Assembly: GCF_000284295.1 (NCBI RefSeq)
Contig: NC_017093.1
Span: 6,014,001 to 6,078,000, forward strand
Direction: 5' to 3'
Source: Actinoplanes missouriensis 431
GTDB taxonomy: Bacteria; Actinomycetota; Actinomycetes; Mycobacteriales; Micromonosporaceae
DNA: 64,000 nucleotides
The position numbers and the translations under genes were made by a program. Within the stretch, counting starts at the first letter, position 1. Each line of letters begins with the position of its first letter. The notes under the pieces were generated by a model. The model had not been told where the DNA came from. It searched no databases and saw nothing but the letters and a program-made list of their open reading frames with translations. Below, piece by piece: positions 8,223 to 14,792 of this stretch.

Positions 8223-8789
8223 ATGGCAAAAGACGTCCTCGCCGCGGTCGGTCCCCGGCTGCGCGAACTCCGCCAGCAGCGGGACCTCACGCTCACCCAG
8301 GTCGCCGAGACCACCGGCATCTCGGTGAGCACGCTGTCCCGCCTCGAGTCGGGCAGCCGCAAACCCACCCTCGAACTGCTGCTGCCGCTCGCCCAGGCGT
8401 ACCACGTGGGCCTCGACGAGCTGGTCGACGCCCCGGAGACCGGTGATCCCCGGGTGCGGGCGCGGCCGATCGTGCGTTTCGGGCGGACGATCGTGCCGCT
8501 GTCCCGCCGGCCCGGCGGCCAGCAGGCGTTCAAGATGATCATCCCGGCCCGGGAGCCGGCGCACACCGAACTGAAGACCCACGAGGGGTATGAGTGGCTC
8601 TACGTGCTCTCCGGGACCGTCCGGTTGCTGCTCGGCGAGCACGATCTGCTGCTGGAGGCGGGTGAGGCAGCCGAGTTCGACACCCGGCTGCCGCACCTCG
8701 TGCTCAACGGCGGAACCGTGCCGGCCGAGGTGATCAGCATCTTCGGCCCGCAGGGTGAACGGGTGCACGTGCGCGCACGGTCAGCGTGA
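8223..8789 (+). CDS. XRE-family transcriptional regulator with C-terminal cupin domain
   Basis: A 188-residue two-domain regulator. The N-terminal helix-turn-helix (about 9-64) shows RLRELRQQRDLTLTQVAETTG and SVSTLSRLESGSRKPTLELL. The C-terminal cupin (about 105-180) shows THEGYEWLYVLSGTVRLLL, a long hydrophobic strand and LPHLVLNG. In this family the cupin senses a small ligand or metal. ATG 8223 gives a complete helix-turn-helix; an in-frame extension upstream would run antisense into the neighbouring gene and is rejected. It is divergent from the flavoprotein-methyltransferase fusion, its likely target. Its 3' end overlaps the convergent dehydrogenase gene by 9 nt. Confidence 0.92.
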   Translation: MAKDVLAAVGPRLRELRQQRDLTLTQVAETTGISVSTLSRLESGSRKPTLELLLPLAQAYHVGLDELVDAPETGDPRVRARPIVRFGRTIVPLSRRPGGQQAFKMIIPAREPAHTELKTHEGYEWLYVLSGTVRLLLGEHDLLLEAGEAAEFDTRLPHLVLNGGTVPAEVISIFGPQGERVHVRARSA

Positions 8790-9710
8790 CACCAGGTTGC
8801 GCAGCGGGCGGCCCTCCCGGTACGCCGCCACGTTCTCCATGATCAGCTGCTCCGCCCCGATCGGCCGGCCGCCCGCCGCGTGCGGGGTGATGATCACGTT
8901 GGGCTCGTCCCAGAGACCCGAGCTCTCGGGCAGCGGCTCGGTGGCGAAGACGTCCAGCGCGGCGCCGGCGAGCCGCCCGGAGCGGATCGCGTTGAGCAGC
9001 GCCACCTCGTCCAGCGTGGCCCCCCGGCCGACGTTCACCACCCAGGCGTGCGGCTGGAGGTAGTTCAGGATGCGGGCGTCGATCGCCCGTACCGTGGCGG
9101 GGGTTGCCGGAAGGATCGAGATCAGCAGATCCGTGGCGGGCAGCAGCCACGGCAGGTCGTCCGCCGTGACCACCGGGAATCCGTGCCGGGTGCCGGCGCT
9201 GCGGGCCACCCCGGTCACCCGGGCGCCGAGCGCGGTCAGCAGCGGCGCCAGGGTCCCGGCGATCCCGCCGAAGCCCCAGATCACCACGTTCGCGTCGCGC
9301 AGCGTACGGAACGCAACCGGCTGGCGCACCGGCTGGATCCCGCCCAGCTCCTCCGCCCAGCGGCGCCCGATCTGGGCCCGGACCAGCAGGTTCAGCCGCC
9401 GCGCCGCGGCCAGGACCATGGCCAGGGTGTGCTCGGTGACGGTGTGGTCGTGCAGGCCGAGACCGGCCGTGACGAGGACGTCCGGCGCGAACCCGGCCTC
9501 CAGCACCATGTCCGGGCCGGCGGCCAGCGACTGCACCCAGCGCAGTTTCGTGAGGCGGCGGGCCGCGTCGGCGAGCGTGCCGGCCGGGTTGCCCCACGTG
9601 ACCAGGACCTCGGCGTCGGTGTGTTCGTCGGGGATGGGCTCGCCGACCGCGTAGACGACGGTGTCCAGCGGGAGGTCGAGCTCGATGGTGTCGGGCAGCA
9701 GAACCTTCAT
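8781..9710 (-). CDS. D-2-hydroxyacid dehydrogenase, NAD(P)-binding (GhrA-like)
   Basis: A 309-residue member of the D-isomer-specific 2-hydroxyacid dehydrogenases, which reversibly reduce 2-keto acids such as glyoxylate, hydroxypyruvate or pyruvate in the cytoplasm. The dinucleotide-binding turn is VVIWGFGGIAG, so the canonical GxGxxG has Ala at its sixth place. The catalytic Arg (VNVGRG), Glu (FATEPLPE) and His (ITPHAAGG) are all present. Length and domain order are normal. It lies 15 nt downstream of the GT39-like gene on the same strand and may be co-transcribed, though no functional link is obvious. The substrate cannot be read from the sequence. Confidence 0.9.
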   Translation of the reverse strand: MKVLLPDTIELDLPLDTVVYAVGEPIPDEHTDAEVLVTWGNPAGTLADAARRLTKLRWVQSLAAGPDMVLEAGFAPDVLVTAGLGLHDHTVTEHTLAMVLAAARRLNLLVRAQIGRRWAEELGGIQPVRQPVAFRTLRDANVVIWGFGGIAGTLAPLLTALGARVTGVARSAGTRHGFPVVTADDLPWLLPATDLLISILPATPATVRAIDARILNYLQPHAWVVNVGRGATLDEVALLNAIRSGRLAGAALDVFATEPLPESSGLWDEPNVIITPHAAGGRPIGAEQLIMENVAAYREGRPLRNLVSR

Positions 9711-9725
9711 CCGGTCAGCTTGCCA

Positions 9726-11219
9726 TCAGCCACGCCGTTCATAGAGCGCCACCGTTGCGCGTTTCGGCTGCCAGAGGCCGATCCGCTGGTATTCGGCGGT
9801 GAGCATCGGGCGCAGCGACGGGCGGCTCGCCACCGGGTCGGCGACCCGGCTGCCGACCACGATCCAGATCCGCCGGTAGCCCTCCGGCAGCTCGGGGTGT
9901 TCCTCGGCGATCAGCCAGCCGGTCTCCGCGGAGGGGACCTTGACCAGCGGATCGGCCGGCCGGGTGGGCAGCCGGTTCAGGTAGTAATCCATCCCGGCCC
10001 GGATGTTGCGGTTCTTCGGCGGGTAGACCAGAACGTCGCCGGGCTGCTGGAACTCGCCGATGATCCGGGCGGCGGCGCGGTAGTCCGGGCCGACCTTCGC
10101 GGCGGGGGTGCGAACGGCGCGCTGCCCGGGCACCGCCACGAAGGCGACCAGCAGCAGGACGGCGACCGCGCGGGTTCTTCCGAATTTATCGTTGTTCGTC
10201 AGGGCGACGGCCGCCAGCATCGCCAGCGGCGCGAGGATCACCAGCAGGTACCGCGCCACCCACATCGGCGAGGCCAGCACGGAGACCACGGCCAGCGTCA
10301 GCGTCGGCCCGAGCACCAGCGCGGCCATCGGGGCGAGCAGGCGCAGCGGCCGCCACGCCGCGAGCACCACCATGCCGATCACCAGCCAGGCGACCTCTCG
10401 GGAGCCGAAGACGGCGGCCGGCATCGCGCGGATCCGGCCCAGCGTGATCGGCTCCACCCAGTGCAGCTGAGTGGACTCCTGGTGGGTGCCGAGATAGGCG
10501 ATCGGCAGCACCGGCAGCAGCGCCACGGCCACCGCGCCGCCCCAGGTCAGCGCGAGCCGTCGGCGCCCGGCGCGCTCCCGCAGCAGCACCAGCCCGACGA
10601 GCACGGCGTGCGCGGTCAGGGTGGTCAGCGCGAGCAGATGGGAGAGGCCCAGGAGCGTGACGCTGAGCCCATAACCCATCCACGGGTACAGGGATGAGCG
10701 CCGCACCGCCACCACCAGCAGCAACATCGCCAGCACCGAGAAGAAGCAGGCGAACGCGTAGGGCCGCGCCTCGGCCGCGTACCGGGAGGTGTTCGGCGCC
10801 AGGCACAGGATCAGCCCGGTGACCAGTCCCACGCGGGCCGAGAACAGCCGCCGTCCCAGCTCGGCGGCGACCGCCACCCCGCCGGCCATGGCCACGATCG
10901 ACGGCAGCCGCAGGGCCACCTCGGAGGTGCCGGCGAGTCCACTCCAGAAGTGCAGGAAGACGTAGTAGCAGCCGAAGACCGCGTCCAGGTTGCGGGCCAG
11001 CTCCACGATCTGGCCGACGGTCCGCTGGGACACCTCGGCCGAGGTCACCTCGTCCCAGCTGAGCACCGGCCGACCGGCCTGGACGAGGCTGATCGCCAGC
11101 ATGAGCAGGCCGGGGATCGCCCACGTCGCGGCGGTCCATCGCCGTGCCGGCGGCATGTCCACGACTGCCGGCAAGTCACTGCTGTGCATCGGCCGCGACT
11201 CGGTCATTGACTCGATCAC
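9726..11219 (-). CDS. GT39/ArnT-like polytopic membrane glycosyltransferase
   Basis: A 497-residue integral membrane protein with about a dozen hydrophobic segments. A short cytoplasmic N-terminus and a first TM helix (about 32-49) are followed by the Asp-Glu pair of the GT-C fold in VLSWDEVTSAEV, where family members bind a polyprenyl-phosphate sugar donor. RLPSIVAMAGGVAVAAELGR and RYAAEARPYAFACFFSVLAM are typical of GT39-like proteins, and the C-terminus carries a soluble extracytoplasmic region (from about 380). The GTG start at 11219 is preceded by GGGGGTGAC; ATG 11207 is an alternative without a ribosome site. The acceptor (cell-wall polymer, lipid or protein) is unknown. Confidence 0.85.
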   Translation of the reverse strand: MIESMTESRPMHSSDLPAVVDMPPARRWTAATWAIPGLLMLAISLVQAGRPVLSWDEVTSAEVSQRTVGQIVELARNLDAVFGCYYVFLHFWSGLAGTSEVALRLPSIVAMAGGVAVAAELGRRLFSARVGLVTGLILCLAPNTSRYAAEARPYAFACFFSVLAMLLLVVAVRRSSLYPWMGYGLSVTLLGLSHLLALTTLTAHAVLVGLVLLRERAGRRRLALTWGGAVAVALLPVLPIAYLGTHQESTQLHWVEPITLGRIRAMPAAVFGSREVAWLVIGMVVLAAWRPLRLLAPMAALVLGPTLTLAVVSVLASPMWVARYLLVILAPLAMLAAVALTNNDKFGRTRAVAVLLLVAFVAVPGQRAVRTPAAKVGPDYRAAARIIGEFQQPGDVLVYPPKNRNIRAGMDYYLNRLPTRPADPLVKVPSAETGWLIAEEHPELPEGYRRIWIVVGSRVADPVASRPSLRPMLTAEYQRIGLWQPKRATVALYERRG

Positions 11220-11327
11220 CTGTCACCCCCACCGTGTCTACGGCTGACCCGGTGGTCCGAGTTCACCGCATTCGCGGGTGGTTGTGGCGGGCTCGGCGGC
11301 CGAAACCACCTGTCCGGTGCACGCGGA

Positions 11328-11357
11328 ACGGCCGCGGCGCTGGTGCGCCGCGGCCGT
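11328..11357 (-). terminator. Strong hairpin terminator downstream of phoX
   Basis: A perfect 13-bp stem, ACGGCCGCGGCGC (11328-11340) with GCGCCGCGGCCGT (11345-11357), closes a TGGT tetraloop 15 nt after the phoX stop codon. There is no U-tract, as is common for actinobacterial intrinsic terminators. It separates phoX from the downstream GT39-like gene. Confidence 0.8.
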
Positions 11358-11371
11358 CCGGTGACGTGACG

Positions 11372-13486
11372 TCAGCTGCCGACGGGGCCGCCGTCGGTGC
11401 GCCAGGTGACGATCACGGCGGGCTTGGCGTAGTCGCCGTCGGGCCAGACCGACGCCGGCTTCTCCACCGAGGCGCCGGTGATCTCACCCGGGTGCTGGAC
11501 GGCGGTGAAGACCGACTTGTCGTCGGAGGTGATGAACGGGCCGCAGGTCTCGGCGCCCTTGGGCACGGTGAGGAACTGCTTGAGGTGGCCCTTCTCCTTA
11601 CCCTCGATCGGCGTCGCGAAGAGGCCGTCGTTGGTGCCGAGGGCGTTGCCGTCCGTCGAGATCCACAGGTTGCCGGCGCTGTCGAAGGCGACGTTGTCCG
11701 GGCAGGAGATCGGGGAGACGGCGCTCTTGTCGTACCCGCCGAAGTAGGTGTCGGCGGCGGCCGGGTCGCCGCAGACGATCGGCAGCGACCAGGTGAACTT
11801 GGTCGCGGTGTGGTCGCCGCAGTCCTCGACGATCTCGAAGATGTGGCCGTGCTTGTTGGCGTTGCGCGGGTTGGCCTCGTCCGCCGGGGCGTTGGCGCCG
11901 ACACCGCGGTTGCTGTTGTTGGTCATCGCCGCGTAGATCTTGCCGGTGCGCAGGCTGGGCTGCACGTCCTCGGGGCGGTCCATCTTGGTCGCGCCGACCG
12001 CGTCACCGGCGAGGCGGGTGTAGGTCAGCACGTCGGCCGCGGTCATGCCCGGGACGAACGAGCGGTTGCCGGAAACCAGCTTGATCCAGACGCCCTTGCC
12101 GTCGAACCTGCCGTCCTTCGGCAGCTTGCCGGTGCCGTCGATCTCGGCAGCCGGGCTGTCGCCGGTGACCTTGGCGACGTAGAGCGTGCCGGACTCCAGG
12201 AGCGAGAGGTTGTGCTTGCGCGCCCACGGCGCGTCGCTCTTGATGTACTTCTTCTCGGAGACGAACTTGTAGAGATAGTCGAACCGCTCGTCGTCACCCA
12301 TGTACGCCACCACGTGCCCGCTGCGCGCGACGATGACGTTGGCGCCCTCGTGCTTGAACCGGCCCATCGCGGTGTGCTTGCGCGGCGGGGCGCCCGGGTT
12401 CAGCGGGTCCACCTCGACGATCCAGCCGAACCGGTTCGCCTCGTTCGGGTGCTTCGCCAGGTCGAAGCGCTCCTGCACCCGGTCCCACTTGCGCGAGCCG
12501 CTCGGGTAACGCGCGGTGGTGGTGATGCCGTACCGGTTGAACTTGGTCTTGGTGGCCGCGTCGACCGCGTCGCCGCCGACGAAGTACTGGTTGAAGTTCT
12601 CCTCGCCGGAGAGCACCGTGCCCCACGGGGTGACGCCACCCGCGCAGTTGTTCAGGGTGCCGATGACGGTGTAGCCCCTGGGGTCCGCCGCGGTCCGCAG
12701 CGCAGCCGACCCCGCCGCCGGGCCGGTGAGCTTGAACTCGGTGGACAGCGCGGTGATGCGCTTGTTGTAGCGCAGCCGGTGCCCCTTGGCGGGCTTCCAC
12801 TGCCCGGTCCTGCCGACCCGCTCGATCTCCACGACGGAGAGGCCGTGGGCCGCGATCGCCGCCTCGATCTGGTCGGAGGTCAGCGCGTCCTGGCTGACGA
12901 AGCCGGGGAACATCAGGTCCTCGTTGGTGTACTCGTGGTTCACCACGAGCAGGGCCCGGTTCTTCTCGCCGGGGAGCGGGATCACGCCGACGAAGTCGTT
13001 GTTGTAGCCGAACTGCTTCGACTGGCTGGCGCCGGTCTGCTGGGTGAGGCTGAACTTCGGGGCGCCGGGGACGACCGGGTCACCCCAGCGCAGCACCACC
13101 GAGGTCTGGTAACCCGGCGGGATGGTGACCGCGTCGGCGGTGTTCGGCGCGACTGCCTGGAAGGTGAGCTTGCCGGCCTTCTGCGGGACCGGCTTGTGGT
13201 GGCCGCCGCCGTGGGCCACCGGGGTGGCCGCCGCGGCCGGGCTCGCGCTCACCAGGCTGCCGCCGAGGCCGAGGACCAGGGCGCTCGCGGCGCTGGCCTG
13301 GACCACGCCGCGGCGGCTCATCCCGGCGCTGACGATGTCGCCGAGGTACGGGTTGGCCGAGCTGTTCGGAGCGGGGTGATCGCACGCGTTGCCACAGCGG
13401 TACAGACAGGTCATCGCGTCGCGCGCGCCGCCACTGTGGCCCGGGTTGCCCAGTAACGGAAGAAGCCGGCGACTCAGGTCGGACAT
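11372..13486 (-). CDS. phoX: PhoX-family alkaline phosphatase (DUF839), Tat-exported
   Basis: A 704-residue secreted phosphatase of the PhoX family, which uses iron and calcium to release phosphate from organic esters outside the cell. As in relatives, the Tat motif SRRGVVQAS comes late (about residue 57), after the family-typical CLYRCGNACDHPAPN leader, and is followed by a hydrophobic stretch and an Ala-rich cleavage region. The NNCAGGVTPWGTVLSGEE block contains the Cys and acidic residues expected to bind metal, and HGHIFEIVED is also conserved. ATG 13486 is chosen because GAGGAG lies 6 nt upstream; a TTG one codon earlier is unlikely. A PHO box stands about 80 bp upstream and a strong terminator follows. 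Phosphate-starvation control by PhoP is a well-supported inference. Confidence 0.95.
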   Translation of the reverse strand: MSDLSRRLLPLLGNPGHSGGARDAMTCLYRCGNACDHPAPNSSANPYLGDIVSAGMSRRGVVQASAASALVLGLGGSLVSASPAAAATPVAHGGGHHKPVPQKAGKLTFQAVAPNTADAVTIPPGYQTSVVLRWGDPVVPGAPKFSLTQQTGASQSKQFGYNNDFVGVIPLPGEKNRALLVVNHEYTNEDLMFPGFVSQDALTSDQIEAAIAAHGLSVVEIERVGRTGQWKPAKGHRLRYNKRITALSTEFKLTGPAAGSAALRTAADPRGYTVIGTLNNCAGGVTPWGTVLSGEENFNQYFVGGDAVDAATKTKFNRYGITTTARYPSGSRKWDRVQERFDLAKHPNEANRFGWIVEVDPLNPGAPPRKHTAMGRFKHEGANVIVARSGHVVAYMGDDERFDYLYKFVSEKKYIKSDAPWARKHNLSLLESGTLYVAKVTGDSPAAEIDGTGKLPKDGRFDGKGVWIKLVSGNRSFVPGMTAADVLTYTRLAGDAVGATKMDRPEDVQPSLRTGKIYAAMTNNSNRGVGANAPADEANPRNANKHGHIFEIVEDCGDHTATKFTWSLPIVCGDPAAADTYFGGYDKSAVSPISCPDNVAFDSAGNLWISTDGNALGTNDGLFATPIEGKEKGHLKQFLTVPKGAETCGPFITSDDKSVFTAVQHPGEITGASVEKPASVWPDGDYAKPAVIVTWRTDGGPVGS

Positions 13487-13500
13487 CAAATCTCCTCGGT

Positions 13501-13529
13501 CATTTCGTCACCGTGCCAGTGACGAGATG
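13501..13529. promoter_or_regulatory. Near-perfect inverted repeat in the phoX 5' leader
   Basis: Arms CATTTCGTCAC (13501-13511) and GTGACGAGATG (13519-13529) match at 10 of 11 positions around a 7-nt centre, ending 15 nt before the phoX ATG and just upstream of its ribosome site. It could be a leader hairpin affecting translation or mRNA stability, or an operator for a second regulator besides PhoP. Confidence 0.55.
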
Positions 13530-13567
13530 CCCGGACGCTAAAAGTCCCGGTCTACGCGACCACCCAG

Positions 13568-13589
13568 GCAAGGTGAACGGCGAGTGAAC
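13568..13589 (-). promoter_or_regulatory. PHO box (PhoP-binding direct repeats) upstream of phoX
   Basis: On the minus strand two contiguous 11-bp direct-repeat units, GTTCACTCGCC and GTTCACCTTGC, match the actinomycete PhoP consensus of GTTCACC-type units at 11-bp spacing. A weaker third unit (GTGAGTGGAC) precedes them. The array lies about 80 bp upstream of the phoX start, the expected place for activation of a phosphatase gene under phosphate limitation. Confidence 0.85.
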
Positions 13590-13629
13590 GTCCACTCACG
13601 TTTGATGGGTGCCGGGCGGGCGCCGACGG

Positions 13630-14499
13630 TCAGACCGCCAGGCAGGCGACCGCGACCAGGGCGCTGAGCACGCCGACCAGATGCACGCGCGGCAGCCGCT
13701 CCCGCAGCACGGCGGTGGTGAGCAGGACCGTCACGGCCGGGTACATCGAGGCGAGGATCGCCGCCGTCCCGATCGTCCCCGCCGCCGCCGCGAACGCGAA
13801 CGCGCCGTCCGCGACCGTGTCGAGCACGCCCACGACCGCCGGCAGCAGCCACACCGACCGGCCGCGCGGCACGCTTGGCGCCGGTGACCGGATCGGCCGG
13901 GCGAGGAGCACCAGCAGGGCGAGGGTCCCGCCGGCGATCCGGACGTACGCGGTGGCCCCGGACGGGTCGCCCGGCGCCGCCTCGTGGAGCAGGACGAAGT
14001 AGAGGCCGAATCCGAGCGCCGCGCCCGCGCCGCAGACCGCCGTCTTCACCGTCGCGGGTGAGTGGTGTCCCCGGAGCGGGTCGCCCGGACGGCTCGGAGT
14101 CACCGGCCAGCTCGCCAGGGTGATACCGGCCAGCGCGGCCACCCCGCCCGCCGCGGCGGCCGGGCCGAAGGTCTCGCCGTGCATCAGGCCCCAGGCGACC
14201 GGGACCAGGGCGGCCACGGCGGCCACCGGAGCGACCACGGCGAGGCTGCCGTCGCGCATGGCCCGGTAGAGCAGACCCATCGCCGGCAGGCCGATCGCCC
14301 CGGCGGCCGCGGCGGTCAGGAACAGCCGGGCGTCCGCGGCGAGCGGCTGCCCGCGCACCGCCAGGAAGGCGACGGCGAAGAGCATGCCGGCCAGCTTGGA
14401 GCCGATCAGGACGGTCCGGATCGGCATCCGCCGGGCGCAGACACCGGCCACGAAGTCCGAGCTTCCCCACGCGAGCGCGGCGATCCCGGCGAGCGTCAT
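13630..14499 (-). CDS. EamA/DMT-family transporter
   Basis: About 289 residues with ten hydrophobic helices in two homologous EamA halves, the normal size for drug/metabolite transporters. The N-terminus MTLAGIAALAWGSSDFVAG is characteristic of EamA proteins, and the second half has VGVLDTVADGAFAFAAA and ASMYPAVTVLLTTAVLRERL. ATG 14499 was chosen because it begins directly at that helix; the frame is open to 14550 and a GTG start a few codons upstream is possible. The substrate is unknown. It is divergent from the arabinan operon, but no shared function is evident. Confidence 0.85.
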   Translation of the reverse strand: MTLAGIAALAWGSSDFVAGVCARRMPIRTVLIGSKLAGMLFAVAFLAVRGQPLAADARLFLTAAAAGAIGLPAMGLLYRAMRDGSLAVVAPVAAVAALVPVAWGLMHGETFGPAAAAGGVAALAGITLASWPVTPSRPGDPLRGHHSPATVKTAVCGAGAALGFGLYFVLLHEAAPGDPSGATAYVRIAGGTLALLVLLARPIRSPAPSVPRGRSVWLLPAVVGVLDTVADGAFAFAAAAGTIGTAAILASMYPAVTVLLTTAVLRERLPRVHLVGVLSALVAVACLAV

Positions 14500-14637
14500 C
14501 GTCCACACCACAGCGTGCTCCCCGCTTGTCCTCTGAGCTCGGCCGACCACGTCAGCTCAGCACGACCCGCCCATGACGGGACAAGTACCTGGACAAGGGA
14601 TTGACAGCACAAAACGCCCACCGTGGGGAATCCGCGT

Positions 14638-14682
14638 AGTGAGCGTTAACAACACTCCTTCGCCGTCACTGTAAACGCTCCT
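14638..14682. promoter_or_regulatory. Two LacI-type operator-like sites upstream of the arabinan operon
   Basis: GAGCGTTAACA (14641-14651) and, on the opposite strand, GAGCGTTTACA (complement of 14670-14680) are near-identical words carrying the central CG and GTTAACA half-site typical of LacI-family sugar regulators. They lie 30-75 bp upstream of the putative -35 element of the GH51 gene. No LacI gene is in the window, so the regulator would be encoded elsewhere. Confidence 0.5.
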
Positions 14683-14710
14683 GCCCAGGAAATACATCGA
14701 CGAGACGCTC

Positions 14711-14740
14711 TTGACACCGCCATCGATGTTTGCGTACACA
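14711..14740 (+). promoter_or_regulatory. Candidate sigma70-type promoter for the GH51-GH43 operon
   Basis: A perfect TTGACA -35 (14711-14716) is followed after 18 nt by TACACA (14735-14740), 52 nt before the GH51 ATG at 14793. The surrounding sequence is clearly less GC-rich than the neighbourhood, as expected for a promoter. Confidence 0.55.
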
Positions 14741-14792
14741 TTTCAAAAGCCCGTCCACCGGAAACATCCCCGACACACCGGAGGGCCCCTCC

